64,000 nt of DNA from Raffaelea ambrosiae (GCA_002778195.1 PCDI01000009.1:190291-254290), one strand, 5' to 3'. Positions 25,254 through 37,718 are shown, numbered from the stretch's first letter. A program made the numbers and translations. Notes: a model not told the origin generated them from the letters alone.

Positions 25254-26180
25254 TTACAGAGCAAACACGGCCACGGCCAGACCGCCGATGAGGGCGACCA
25301 GCGAAGCACCTGCGGAGGCAGCGCCGTTGGTGTTGACGGTCGAGGGCGTGCTGCTGGGGGACACGGTGGCCGGGGTAGAGCTGGCAGCCTCCGAGGTCGA
25401 GGAGGCGGCCTCGCTGCTGCTGCTGCTGCTCGACAGAGTGGTGAGCGTGGTCTTGGCGGTGGTGGTGGGGGCAGTCTTGGTGTGGTTGCCGTAGGTGGTG
25501 GTGGCCGGGGTTGTGACGGGCGCGGCGGTCGTCGTGGCGTTGTGGGCAGGGTGCGTGTAGCTGGTGGTGGTCAACGGAGTGGTGGAGTTGGCCGCCGGGG
25601 TGGTGATGGTAGACTCGGACGTCACGGGGGCGCTGCTGGTGGTGACGGCGCCCGAAGTCGTCGTCTCGCTTGCGTACTTGGCCGGCTCGCTGGCACTGGT
25701 GGCGGAGCTGGTGGCGGAGCTGGTGGCGGCACCGCTGCCGGCCTTGATGTGGAAGGGGAACGAGTACTGGAAGACCGAGGTGTCCTTGTCGTACACGATC
25801 TGGATGCCGTAGGTCTCCAGGTCGCCGAGGGAGGCGGGCACGCTCCAGGCAAAGGTCCCGGCCGAGTTGTCAACGCCAGCTGGAGGAGATGTTAGACGCA
25901 AGAGGAAAGAACGGACTGCGTGCCGGGAATGTCATGTCAGGAGGAGGCCAGACTTACCAGAGATGGTGGACAGGACCTGGAGGGTCGAGGGAGTGGCACC
26001 ACCCAGAAGCTTCAGGGTGACGGTGCCGGCATACTGGCTGTCGAACTGCCAGACGACGGGGTAGGTCGAGCCGGCCGAGACCTGTTCATCCTTGGTGGGA
26101 TTGGTGATGGCATCAAAGCCGGCGGTTTGGGCCAGGACGGCGCTGGCAAAGGCCAGGAGGGAAGCAATCTGGAAACGCAT
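25254..26180 (-). CDS. GPI-anchored Ser/Thr-rich wall protein, Kre9/Knh1-like N-terminal domain
   Basis: Exons 26180-25958 and 25879-25254 on the minus strand, 282 residues. A signal peptide covers residues 1-17. The next 90 or so residues (FDAITNPTKDEQVSAGSTYP, VVWQF, TVTLKLL, then AGTFAWSVPASL and YGIQIVYD) follow the Ig-like Kre9/Knh1 N-terminal domain of the Ser-Thr-rich GPI-anchored membrane family. The rest is almost only Ser, Thr and Ala, likely heavily O-mannosylated. It ends in a small-residue omega region (NGAASAGAS) and a hydrophobic tail, the usual GPI-attachment signal. Expected at the plasma membrane or cell wall. The role is structural or wall-related by family; no enzymatic motif is visible. 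Confidence 0.9.
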
Positions 26181-26298
26181 CGTGGCTGCTGGGCGGTGAT
26201 GGCGGATGGTGTTGGTATTGGCGAAAAATGAAGAAGGATTTGTTGAAGATTCAGAGAACAACAAAGCAGAAGAAGTAGAAGAGAAGAAGAGCAGTTGG

Positions 26299-26308
26299 TT
26301 TATATAAA
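26299..26308 (-). promoter_or_regulatory. TATA-box-like element of the GPI-anchored protein gene
   Basis: A TTTATATAAA palindrome lies about 120 bases upstream of the ATG at 26180, a suitable distance for a fungal core promoter. Confidence 0.4.
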
Positions 26309-26766
26309 TGAGTGAATAAGGCTGAGCTGGATCAAGTCCGGACTACAAAACCTAGAGCAAAGGAGTGAATGACTGAACGAGTGTAAGTTGGAAGAAGAAA
26401 AGAAGAAACAGGAAAGGGAGAAAGAAAAGAGAAAAAGAGAGAAAAGGGAAAGACGCCTCTTTTACGAGGACGGCGAAGGCGTATTACATATTACTGCAGA
26501 GTATGGCCGAGTCTCTCACTGGCATCTGGATACTCATAGCGGTATGCAAGGGGGGGTGTGAAGAGAGGCACACACACACAATGCCCAGCCGCAATGACTC
26601 CATAGTTCTAGATCGTCCATTTCTACTATGTACCCAGACCGCACAATAATACAACGTTGCCGACGGGCCACATCATGGCGTCGCCTCTTTGGCCTCTTGC
26701 GCCAGATTTCAGGGGAAAGGTCAGCGCTGAGCTCGCGAGTCCGCGGCGACCCTATTCTCATTCTCT

Positions 26767-26771
<5 letters not shown>

Positions 26772-26816
<45 letters not shown>
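26772..26816. repeat. Poly(A) tract of 45 bases
   Basis: An uninterrupted homopolymer of A in non-coding DNA. No flanking target-site duplication is obvious by eye. Confidence 0.95.
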
Positions 26817-26822
<6 letters not shown>

Positions 26823-29800
26823 GATTTTCTGTGCCGCAAACAGACTTCTGGCCGATTCTTACCTTCTCTGGTGGCTTCCGTTGGTCTCCTTTTGCCTCAT
26901 CGTTGATGGCCACCCTCTTCAGGACCACCGCCCGCAGGGGCCCTATGGCATCAGTCTGTCTGCATCGTGACTCCACTGGCTTGAACGAGCAATTTCCCAT
27001 CCTTGTTTGCCCTCCGCCATTCTCCCCGTCTTCTTACTGGTTCTGCCTTGTTTCTGGGCGGCTCGCCCAGGTTGCTGCCTATGGAAAGACGTTGTGAGGT
27101 TCGAAAGGGGAAATTAGGTTGCATACCGTTGCAGCCCGTAGGTCTGGTGGGCACTTTTTGCGGCCCAGAACGATGGCTCCATTGGCTGTGCCCTGCAAAC
27201 AACTGGGGCGCGCATTGTACCCCCTGGGACTGGTTGGGCAGCTTTAGAGTTAAAACTTCGGTTCTGGCTCTTTTCTCTTCTGAGGCTAGTGGATCTGCCC
27301 ACCCCTATGGCCAGAGGTGCTGTAGAAAAATTGGGAAAAAATTGGGAAGAAGTGGATGGCTCAGCCACTATGGGAGGCCGGGGGGGAGAAAAAGAAAACA
27401 AAAAAAACATAAGAAAAAAAAAACACTAGAAACTTGAAGACAGACTGGTCTAGATGCAGCAAGTCTATCTCACATGGTATGGGCCACGGAGAACGCGATC
27501 GGGTCCGAAGAAAGGGCGGGCAACGATGCTGATTGAAATGAGTGCGGTGTGAGAGACACCAGACAGGGTCGTGCAACACAAAGAGGACGTCAAGCTGTCA
27601 GAAGTCGTGAGAAGCTGAGCAGATTTGCGCTGCTGCCAAGCTTCATGTATTCCGTCTGTTCTCCCTTTGCTCCGCCTTTTGGCTGGTCTGTACGAGTACT
27701 GTCAACTCTAACCAGGGGTGCGGTTGCTTGCAATTCTTCAGTCCTTCTACTATGTACTCGTACTACTATGTATGTACTCGCACTAGTTATTACCTTGGCG
27801 TAGGGTGTCAGCACGCCAAGGATCCCCTTTCGTTGCGACAATAATACCTGTTCCGCCCAGGCCTCATGTAAAGGGGGCTTGCCCCCCTCCCCAAAAGACG
27901 AATTAAGGGGCTTTGCTGACAGCCACACCCCATCAGTTCAGGGTGGACCTTGCAGTGCAAGTGGCATAAGGCGTGCACTGTTCTCAAGACGCAAGATGCG
28001 CGCACATACGAGTAGCACTCGTACTTTGTAGCAAGACCATTATTGTTGCTGCCGTTGCTTGTTGCTCCTTCTCCTTTTGCCCAGCCAGCATCCTGGCTCT
28101 CCGGAAAGGGACGCACTTTGTTTTCGTACCTTGTATGCAAGCCAAATTAGCTGCTATGCCACCTCACACATGGTCTCCCTGTGCAGACCGCGACTGGCTT
28201 CATCAAAAAGCAAAACAGACATCCAGGCAATGCACGCGGGGGTATGTACTCGTACTATGTACATACATAGTAGTTAGTACTTTGTATCCCTAGCCGAAAA
28301 GGAGAATCTGCTCGATTACCCCGTCTTACGGCCTAGACCAATAATACTATGTACAAAAAAAGGCAGCCAGCTGACACTTGGCGGCTCCTTTCAACCTGGG
28401 CAGCCTCTCGCGTGTCAGCGCTGTCGTATTTCTGAATATTTAAAAGCAAATGAAGGGTTCATCCATGCACAGGCTTAAATCCTTCCATGTCGTGTTCGTT
28501 GGACCTTTTGTACCCCAGCTTCTTTGGCGGGCGCGTGAATCTCGCCCGACTAATGATGCGCAAAATAGGCAGTTCCAACCTTCTCGTGGCGCCATTGTTG
28601 CCTCCTCGTAGAACCGATGATCAATGGCACTTGGTCCATCTGTGCCCTCTGAACTTGAGAAGGGTGCCCTTTTCTTTTGTTGCCCGCTCATCCAGAGGAG
28701 CGAGCGCGTAGCAGATATACATCCCGCTAGCATCTCGCCAGAGGCAAACCGCGGCATACGAGTATGCATTCTTTTTTTTTTTTTTTGCATCCAGTCGATG
28801 CCATGGTACGGTATATAATACTACAATACTATCTATGTGTGTATTTGAGTGTGTATTTGAAACATTGGAAGACTTGGCGTCTTTCTTATTCGCGTCAGCA
28901 CTGAAAAGGCCAAAGTTGTGGGAAAAAACAGAGATCTAAGCGCCCGCGCCGAAATTCCTCATCCGTTCCAGGTGAGGCCAAACACTGGCAGACAAGATAC
29001 GGCCAAAGCGTATGCCGGCTGTCCAATACTCGTTCGAAGCGCCGTGAACGCCTGCGAGCATAAGCTGTTGGCCGATCGAGCGGGCCGTCTCTGCGACCTT
29101 CTCGGCTTATCCTCCGCAGGTTCTATCTGCAATCGTCTCACCTCTCTCTCAGAGTTACGCTTGTCCTAGCTGCGGCAACATGAGCTTGCTTCCATCGCAT
29201 TCCCCTTGATTCGCAGGTTCTGACTGAATCATGACGAGGCGAGCCCAGCACATCTTTCTTAGACGGAGAGCTGACGAGCTGCTGTAACCCCCCGCAGCCT
29301 TTCTCCTTGACGAGACGGCTGGCTGGCACCATAGTGGGACTCTGACGCTGCTGGAGCGATTTCGTTACCGGTAAGATGCAACTCTGCGGGAGGCGCCGTA
29401 GCGAGAATCGGCAGCATCGTCAGCACTGTCTTTGTGATAGGAGCCGATCAAATCGGCAGCCTGAAAACGGATTGGGTTGCGGCTGTGGTCTCCTATCTCT
29501 CACAGTGGAATACTGCAATGAGTGCCGCAGTGGAGCACGCACTCAGATAGACGTACTCCTCTCCATTTTGATTACGCATTATTACGCACTGACTAACTAT
29601 TAGTTAGTTGCCTCATTCTGAACAAGCAAACGAAAACATCGTGAGCTGGAAAGAGGCCTCAGGCTGCTATGGCAGCGGATGGGCGACGTCCCCCGAGATA
29701 TGATATGCATTTCTTCTGAGCTTGAAAGCTGGAAAGAGCTCTTTTGTTTCCAAACGCAATGATGTTCACCAGTATTCCAAGCGGCCTGATGCACACCACC

Positions 29801-31378
29801 CCCCCCCCCCCCCAAACGGGCGACCTTGACACTGTTATCTTGACATCACGTGCACAGCAGCAATCGTGAAGCTCAAGCCCGTTTGCCAAGCTTTTTGGCG
29901 TCAGCAATTAAGTTAGCTTTGCCGGTGCCCGCCTTGGCTGCAGTACTAGTCCTCCGGGGGGTGATCTCGCTATCAAAAGAGCAATCTGTAGATGCGAACG
30001 TCGGCAAGCGAAAGATTTGCGATGAGTCGTGCTCTATCGCAGCTTTTCCAAATCCAGTGTCTGGCTGCCACGAGTGCTCGTACATAGTAACTAGTTATAG
30101 TGCTTGAATCCAGAAGGTGCGAAAGAAGCGGGCACCAAATGCCCCGAAACCGAAACGTAACGCAATTTGGCTGCGATGACCAAGAAAACGGGGAGAATGC
30201 GATGATCGGCCGCGTCATATGACTGCCAGCGCGGGCAGCCATTTTCGGGCGGGCAAGAAGCCCAAGGAACGGAGACCCCTGGCTATCTCTGGCCCAGTCA
30301 AACATACGAGGACGGGCTTTCCAGGACTCCGGCATCCCAACGCACCCTATCCGCGTTTTCTGTTATGCAATGCTTTCGCTCAATCAAGCCTGATTTGCAC
30401 ATAGCTTGCTTCGTAATCCTTCTAGGCGGTTTCTAGTGCCTAGCGCCGACTGCCGACTCCAGTCTCCTCATTGCGGCGCCACCCCGTGGGATCCAGGCAA
30501 GATCAGGAAGCTCCCAAGACCAGAGGCAAACAAAAACGAGGCGCTAGTTCTCTGCCAGCTCTCCGTGCGTTCCGTGAACCATGGACGTCTCGTGAAGAAC
30601 AGCCTATGGGCCTGGAAGAGGAAAGAGAGTCCGCTGGCGATGACCCGACACAGCCGACGCACCGGCAGAGTTCAGGCGCGGCTTCAAGCATCCCAGGCGA
30701 CCCCCATTGCTCTCATCGCCCCCCTCCCCCCCGCCATCCCGACCGTCCCCCGTTCCCAAAGAAGAAGAGTTGCCTCCACTTTTGGCGACCTGGGGGAACC
30801 AGCCGGCCACCAGACCAGTGGCACGGCACACAAAAAGCACCATGTAAGCCATCTATTGCTGGAATGGCTGCACAGCAAGTCTCGTCTCAAAAGCATGATA
30901 CTACCATTCTGCGGGACACGACTCGCTGCCCGGCGCAGAAGACACACGCACGCGACTTTCGACGAGGGTGACTATTCTCAGACGGGCAGGTGCCTGGAAG
31001 CAATGGAAGATGCATAGCAGAATGCCGATGGGGCAATCCTCTCCACATGCGAAGTCCTGCTGTTGGGGGGCCGTCCAATCTGACTCCACAGAGCTATCAA
31101 AATGGATCAAGGTATACGCACGCACCCGCCTGCAATCGTAGGAACGGCGGCTGGGAACAGAAAAAAAGAAAGGCTTGTTTTGTGGCATGGGCCCGACGAT
31201 AGGCCGCGGCACTGTGCCGCCCTGCTCTGATGAACTAGCCAACCAATTCATATCTGGGAGCTGTGTGCGTACAGCGTGCGCCCCTCGTTTTTGCCTGCTG
31301 TTCGGTTTGATCGTCCCTGGTGGCGAGGTGATAAGGACACGGCGGACACTGGGCGACGGGGTGACCCAGATGCAGAGC

Positions 31379-31380
<2 letters not shown>

Positions 31381-31415
<35 letters not shown>
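31381..31415. repeat. (GT)n microsatellite, 35 bases
   Basis: A perfect dinucleotide run about 280 bases upstream of the permease start. Confidence 0.95.
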
Positions 31416-31416
<1 letters not shown>

Positions 31417-31434
31417 CGGAAAAAAAACAGACGA

Positions 31435-31456
31435 CCCCCCCCCCCCCCCCCCCCCC
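31435..31456. repeat. Poly(C) tract of 22 bases
   Basis: A homopolymer close after the GT tract and a short A run, in the presumed promoter or leader of the permease gene. Confidence 0.95.
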
Positions 31457-31692
31457 TCTTCTTTAAAGGCCCCCCGTGGACCGTTCCCCATGTTCCATTC
31501 CTCCTCCCGCTCTCTTCCTGTGCCCGTTTCTGTTGCCGTTCCGTTCCATGCAGTGATACCGTGGGGAATATATCTTGGCAACAAATTCTCCCTTTTTGGC
31601 CATCGTCGGGGCAGTCCGGTGAAACACAAGACAGCCAACTCTCCTCCTGCTTTCATTTTGATTTCCTTTTTCCCCGTCAACCCCACATTCCC

Positions 31693-33979
31693 ATGGCCAA
31701 GCCTGGCAACATGGCCGTGGACGGCATCGATCCACGCCTGCGCGACCCGTTGGAGGCCGAGAAGATCACCTTCGAGGCCAACAACCTCGTCAAGCCCCAG
31801 CACAGAAAGCTCCACGACAAGTCCGTCACCTTTGAGGAGTACTACTACTATGCTCAGCAGACGCGCGCCGAAGAGGACATGCAGCCCAGCGCCGTCCGCG
31901 AGGGCCACTGGTGGTCCATCATCTTCCCGTCCAAGTCCGACGGCGGCGTCAAGCGCAGTGGCAGCGAGCACAACAGCAGCGAGGATGTCGGTGCTGTTTC
32001 CCGGGGCGGTGGTGGTGACCAGACCAGCCCGCCGGGGTCGAGTCGCGTCGTGTCCGACGACGAGTGGACCAACGCGTCGCGCGCACTGCGCACGGCGACA
32101 CGAGGCGCCATCTTCTATCTGATCACGACGGATATCCTGGGTCCCTTTGGCCTGCCGTATGCCTTTGCCACCATGGGATGGGGGTGCGTTTTTTTCTTTT
32201 TTCTTTTTTTTTCTTTTTTTTCTCTTTTTTTCTCTTTTTTTTCTTTTTTTCTTTTGTCTTTTTCGGGGAATCGTTGAGCGAGGGACATGGCCATGGCTCA
32301 TAGCTAATCAACTTGCTGCTTCGCCTTCTTCATAGCCCCGGCATCGCCTTGTTCACCGTCTTCGCCGCACTCGCTGGCTACTCCGGCTACCTGCTGTGGC
32401 AGTGCTACCTCGGCGTCGACTCGTACCAGTACCCCGTGCGCAACTTTGGCGATCTGGGCTTCCGGCTGGTCGGGCCCTGGCTGCGGTACCTGTTCAACTT
32501 CCTGCAGTCCATCCAGCTGATTCTGAACGTCGGCCTGATTGTCATTTCCAACGGCGAGGCCCTGTCGCAGGCCGCCAAGTTCCGCCTCTGCTTCATCATC
32601 TGCTGTCTGATCTGGGCCCTCGTCGGGTTTGTGGTCGGCCAGATCCGCACCCTGCAAAAGTTTGGCTGGCTGGCCAACTTTGCCGTCTGGATCAACCTGA
32701 TCTGCATGTTCATCACCATGGGCGCCGCTGCCCACAGCCCGCCCAACTACACGGGCGCCGCCCAGTCGGCCGGTGCGTCCATTTTCAACGGCACGCTGAT
32801 CACCCCGGACGCCAACGGGAACTACCCGCCCGTCACGACGAGCGGCGGACTGCCGGCCGCCGGTGGCTTCACCGCGTCGGTCAGCGGTGCGATGCAGGCC
32901 ATCTTTGCCTATGGAGGTTCCATGGTGTTCCCGGAGTTCATGGCGGAGATGAAGCGGCCAAAGGACTTTTTGACAGCCATGTGGTGTGCGCAGGCATTCA
33001 TCTACTTTTGGTAAGTAGAGTGCGGTCTGCAAAGTACAGTCAAGCGGAAGCAACCCAAACAGCAACCAAAACAAGCGCAAGAGCAAAGGGGAGGAATGCG
33101 AAGAATTATATAGGTGCAAAACGGGGGCAAAACGGCCCGAAAACTAACACCTCTAGGTACATGTTCTACGGCCTCTTTATGTACGGCTACCAGGGCCAGT
33201 ACGTCGTCAACCCGAGCTATCTGGGCATAAGCACATACAACTTGCAGCTCGCTGGAAACGTGTTTGCCATGGTTAGCGCGGTCATTGCGGCCGCATTGTA
33301 CGGCAACATCGGTCTCAAAGGTAAGCATCGGCCTTGGGACGCACATAAGCGGCCTGACCAATTGACCCGAGTTACTCCCACCTCCGTCTAAGTCCCGATT
33401 TGGTGATTTTACTGTGTCCTTCTTTTGGGGGGGGGGTTGGCCGGGATTTTTTTTTTCTTTTTTTTTTTCTGACAAACACCTTTTCTCGGAACAGTCATCT
33501 ACCACAACATCTTCGTGGAAATGTTCCATATGCCTGACCTCAACACGCGGTCCGGCAAGTTCGTCTGGGTCGTGCTCATCCCCGTCTACTGGGGCGTCGC
33601 CTTCGTTATTGCCGCCGGCATTCCCAACTTTTCGGGCCTGACGTCTGTGGTGGCCGCCTTTTGTATTTTGCACTTCACCTACACCTTCCCGCCGCTGCTC
33701 TCAATCGCCTACATGATCAAGCGGTCAGCGCTGCTGGATGGCGAAGGGTTCAACCCGGTCACCGGCGAGGTCACCCGCACGGACTCGGGCATGAAGCGCA
33801 TTGTGCGCGGCTTCTTTGCCAAGCGCTGGTGGATGAATGTAGCCAACATTGTGTATTTGCTGGGCGCTCTGGCACTAGGCGGACTGGGTGCGTACTCGTC
33901 GATTGAGGTGCTCAAGACGGCCTTCCAGGAGAGCACCACGACATCGTTTGTGTGCCGCAGCCCTCTTGATTCTTCGTAA
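31693..33979 (+). CDS. Neutral amino acid permease, AAAP family (mtr-like)
   Basis: Four exons: 31693-32183, 32336-33010, 33157-33320 and 33495-33979, 604 residues. An N-terminal cytosolic region of about 150 residues leads into about eleven hydrophobic segments. The first begins at GAIFYLITTDILGPFGLPYA, the typical start of the amino acid/auxin permease fold, with the broken first helix GPFGLPYA that binds substrate. Family knowledge points to the Neurospora mtr type, which imports aliphatic and aromatic neutral amino acids at the plasma membrane by proton symport; the exact substrate is inferred. The chosen start, MAKPGNMAVDG, has an upstream in-frame Met at 31561 that lies in unlikely leader sequence. 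Intron 1 is an extreme TTTC/TTTT tract. A 466-residue frame on the opposite strand is a shadow. Confidence 0.9.
32189..32264. repeat. TTTC/T-rich low-complexity tract inside an intron
   Basis: Almost pure T with regularly spaced C within intron 1 of the amino acid permease. Confidence 0.85.
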
Positions 33980-35338
33980 GGGTGAGAGTGTCGAATGGCT
34001 GTCGTAGTTTGGAGTAAGAGACTTATCTGATGGGGTAGGAAGAAAGAAGTGGTTTTTTTTTTCCTATTTTTGGTAGTGTTGCAAGTGTGGTTAAATAGGA
34101 AAGGGAATGCAGAATGCAAGAGAACTTACTCGGTAGTTATAGTGTAGTTAGAGGTGGCGTTGCCAAACACGAATCGACTTGATTGACCTACAGCCATAAC
34201 TGCCACAGCTTCAAGGTTTGTCTTTTCTTTTCGGCTGCAATACTGCCCCCAGGTGGTGAACTTGAGGGACTAAGCATCTTCGTTCCGACGTGAACAAGAT
34301 ATCGCTTGCCGCACCTCACTGACGGTCTAATTAGGAATCAGGGCGCACGCTAAACTTTTCGTACGCCGCGTACACGAATAATAGACTTCAGCAACTGAAC
34401 GATGATGACTTCAGCTATTGTATCACGTGCAGATCCACGTGACTACATGACCAATCGCTCTCTACACACAGGCGGCGCCCCCAGACAAAATATCGCAGAA
34501 TAGCAGTGATAGCGCTGCCAACTAGCTTGATAAGGAAATCGCAAAAAGCCAAGGGAAAAAAAGACAAATCCACGCATCGGCCGGCCCAATTCCCGAAAAC
34601 CACGACTTGTTTGCTTCTTTGCGCTGCTGCTGGAGGTGCCAGGCAAGCGATTGCCCATTTTGCCCCAACCGATTTATTTTCTTTTCATTATCGCATCGCT
34701 GCAGAGACCTGCCTACGGAGAGCCGGGCTCTGGCTCTCGTTTTTTTTCCCTATTATATTTCCTTTTTTTTTAACCTTACCCCACACCCTTTCTGGAAGGA
34801 GCAGCTCTCTCTCTGGCTTCTCTGCTCTCTTCTCTCTTTTTCCTGTTACATGGAGAAGTCATTCTCGGCACATCGGCTCTCTCAATTGGCAGCAGCTGCG
34901 CAACACCACCCGCGCACCGGCCTGTCTGCACCGCCTGCGGACTGCACTGCGGATTCCTGCTCTTCTGGACGCCCGGCGAACGCTCGTGCTCTTGTCCGCG
35001 GTCGCGCGCACCCGCCCGCGTGCCTGCTCCCCGGTGGTAGTAGTGGTGGTGACGCACGTGCTACAGCAGCAGCTCCTCCTTCTCCTCCTCCCGTCTTCCG
35101 TTTCACCCCGACCGGCCACCCCCAACAGCAGCCGCACCACGCCCTTGCCACGGCCCGGCGGAGCACACACCTGTCTCTGAGGCACGGCTGAAGCAGCCGG
35201 CGCCCGGCGGACGGTTGCCGAATCGCCAATTGCCCAATTTGCCCTTGTCTTGGCTTTTCCCCAAGAACGCAGTTTCGCTGCGCAACGTCCGAGAATATAC
35301 CGACACGCAAAAGAGCTCAATCTCTGACTGCCACAGCC
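33980..35338. other. Intergenic region and probable long leader
   Basis: 1.36 kb between the permease and the mitochondrial carrier, both on the plus strand. The distal half is pyrimidine-rich (34740-34860) and then GC-rich with open frames on both strands; I read it as promoter and 5' leader, not as a gene. Confidence 0.55.
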
Positions 35339-36900
35339 ATGTCGTCCCCATCTGCCTCCCACGACGGCGGCCCAGCAGCCTCGGCTGCGGCTGCTGCGAC
35401 TGCTGCGACCGCAGCGCCGAGCTCGTCCGACACATCCTCGGCTGCGGCTCCGCACACAACAGCCGCCATTCGCCCAGACCTGCCCGTGAAACCACCCTCA
35501 AGTCACGACGACGACTCGGGATTGCCAGCCGACGCGCCACAGCCTGTTTCGGACTCTTCCTCCCCCGACCCATCTCCATCCTCTTCCTGGAAGCAACCAT
35601 ACGGCACGTACTTCCAGGATGCGCCCGTCGAGCAACAGACGCAGTACTCCTTTGGCCAGCCAGCCTTGGTCGAGCCGGCCACACCAGACAGCTCCATCAT
35701 GGACACCCCAACAGCGGCGGCTGCTGCTGCTGCCACCCTCCGAGACGAACCCACGTACTTCACTCCCGCATCCACAGCCGAGCCCGCACCCGCCCCCAGC
35801 ATACCAACGGCAACCCCCATTTCAGCTCCAACGCCGCATACTGCCGAGACATCGCAGCCGCCAGCACCTGCCCCAATCGCCGACCAACGTCCGCCCGTCC
35901 CATTGGAACCGACGACACCGGCCTTCTTGCGGCGGTGGGCGCTCCATGCGTCTGAATCACAGTTCAATGCCCTGTCTGGCGCGGTTGGTGGCTTCACCTC
36001 GGGTATCGTCACCTGCCCGTTGGATGTGATCAAGACCAAGCTGCAGGCGCAAGGCGGCTTTTCGGCCTTCCGTCAGGGTGGCACGGCTGGACAACCGGGT
36101 CTCCACCACCAGCGCATCTATAAGGGCCTTGTGGGGACCGCGAGTGTGATTTTGCGGGACGAGGGCATCCGGGGTCTGTACCGAGGCCTGGGCCCGATCA
36201 TCCTGGGCTACCTGCCGACATGGGCTGTGTGGTTTACGGTCTACAACAAGAGCAAGCTATGGATAGGCGAGCGGCAACGTACGTACTCCCCCGTCGATTG
36301 TGTTCTTCCCATCCCCCCCTTCCCNNNNNNNNNNNAATTCTTGTTTCGGTCTTGTTATATTGACTGCCCTGCTAACACCCGTAGAAAACAACCTTGTCGT
36401 CAGTTTCTGGTCGTCCATCGTTGCCGGTGCTAGCAGCACCATTGTCACCAACCCAATATGGGTCATCAAGACGCGCCTCATGTCTCAGATGCCCAACCAC
36501 GACCGGACCAGCTTCTCGACGTTCCCCAAAGGCAACAACACGCCGACTTCGCGTCCCACTCTGACCACGCCCTGGCACTACCGGTCGACCCTCGACGCCG
36601 CCCGCAAGATGTACACCACCGAGGGCATTCTGTCCTTCTACTCCGGCCTGACCCCGGCCTTACTCGGCCTCACCCACGTCGCCGTCCAGTTCCCGGTCTA
36701 CGAGTATCTCAAGACCAAGTTCACTGGCTTGGGCATGGGCGAGAGTAACGCCCCAGGCGGTACCAGCAGCGCCATCCCCCAGTGGGCCGGTGTGCTCTCG
36801 GCTACTGTTCTCTCCAAATTCATGGCCAGCACGCTGACCTACCCGCACGAGGTTATCCGGACGCGTCTGCAGACGCAGAGAAGGCCAGCAGCGAGTGCAC

Positions 36901-36932
<32 letters not shown>

Positions 36933-37178
36933 GGAGGAGCGGGAGCAGCAGGAACACAGGCAGTCCACGCACCGCCGCGCTACAAGGGCGTCATCATGAC
37001 CTTCCGCACCATTCTGCAGGAAGAGGGCTGGCGGGCGTTCTATGCAGGCCTGGGCACCAATCTGATGCGCGCCGTACCCGCAGCAACCGTGACCATGATG
37101 ACGTACGAGTATATGATGCGGACTCTGAAGCGGGCGCGGCACGAAGCGCAAGAGCTGGAGCTTCGGAGTGTACCATGA
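35339..37178 (+). CDS. Mitochondrial carrier (SLC25), NAD+/FAD/folate-type
   Basis: Exons 35339-36278 and 36385-37178, 577 residues. The carrier fold has three repeats, each with its signature: PLDVIKTKLQ, PIWVIKTRLM and PHEVIRTRLQ. Trp in place of the acidic residue in the second signature is typical of the subfamily of yeast Yia6/Yea6 (NAD+), Flx1 (FAD) and mammalian SLC25A32 (folate/FAD). Inner mitochondrial membrane import of a nucleotide-type cofactor is therefore inferred; Yia6-like is my best guess. About 205 residues precede the first repeat, rich in Ala, Pro, Ser and Thr and without a clear fold, much longer than the usual 300-residue carrier. An alanine run encoded by CAG/GCA repeats interrupts the third repeat after the signature. 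The intron contains the assembly gap. Confidence 0.88.
36325..36335. other. Assembly gap (11 N)
   Basis: Eleven undetermined bases inside the single intron of the mitochondrial carrier gene. The coding frame is unaffected, because donor GTACGT at 36279 and acceptor TAG at 36382-36384 are both present. Confidence 0.98.
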
Positions 37179-37718
37179 GAGGGGGGTGTGCAGCACGGAA
37201 TTCACACGGTCTGTGAACCGCTGCCACCATTTTGTTTATTTTCATTCTCCCTTACATGTTTTTCCTTTTTTTGGTATTCATCGGAAGTGTACTGGATCAT
37301 GCATTGGGGCTGGAGAAAGGTTATTTTTCCATGTTCATGAAAGATAGACGGCGAAAGATTTGCATCATGTCCCGCGCTTTATATTCAGGGCCATATATAT
37401 ATATTTTTTTTTATTTGTCTTTGTTTTCATTCCATTCATTTCGCAATCGTTCAACTGCCGTGCCAATACTGTGCACATTGGATGTTGATACTATTTTTCT
37501 TCCGGCAGTGATCTGATGACGGGTATGAGAAGGGGAAGGACCGCACCCGGTAGCTCTTTCCTTCTATGCACATTCTCACCATCCTCGTCTCTTCGGTCCA
37601 GAAATTTCCCTCCCTCCTTCTGATCGTTGAACTGCCCTCAAAAGTCACCCTCTTCTTTTCATGCCCGTCAGTTTCGAGGCTCACCCGTTGCTTGCTATCT
37701 GTTTTTTCCTTTTGAGCG
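37179..37718. other. Intergenic region
   Basis: 540 bases between two plus-strand genes. T-rich stretches follow the carrier stop. No gene or repeat of note. Confidence 0.6.

Larger units (their letters stand above)
26181..31692. other. 5.5 kb gene-free region with simple repeats
   Basis: The longest gene-free stretch between two firm genes. It holds an uninterrupted run of 45 A (26772-26816), several copies of the TACTATGTAC/CTCGTAC motif family (27748-27795, 28009-28030, 28242-28287, 28344-28354, 29590-29609, 30077-30100), a 15-C run at 29799-29813, and a GT tract followed by 22 C just before the permease gene. Open frames at 30406-31017 (+) and in the antisense direction lack any domain signal. 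A relic of a decayed element cannot be excluded. Confidence 0.6.

Noticed and set aside
30406..31017. 203-residue plus-strand frame in the gene desert
   Set aside because: Basic, low-information composition, overlapping frames open on the same strand, and no recognisable domain or intron structure.
30901..32301. 466-residue minus-strand frame opposite the start of the amino acid permease
   Set aside because: It is antisense to a firm exon, its first part is the translated T-rich intron (Lys/Arg runs) and it crosses the GT and poly(C) tracts. No domain signal.
34506..35191. Long overlapping plus-strand frames before the mitochondrial carrier
   Set aside because: They lie in pyrimidine-rich then GC-rich leader-like DNA, have no motif, and equal frames exist on the minus strand.
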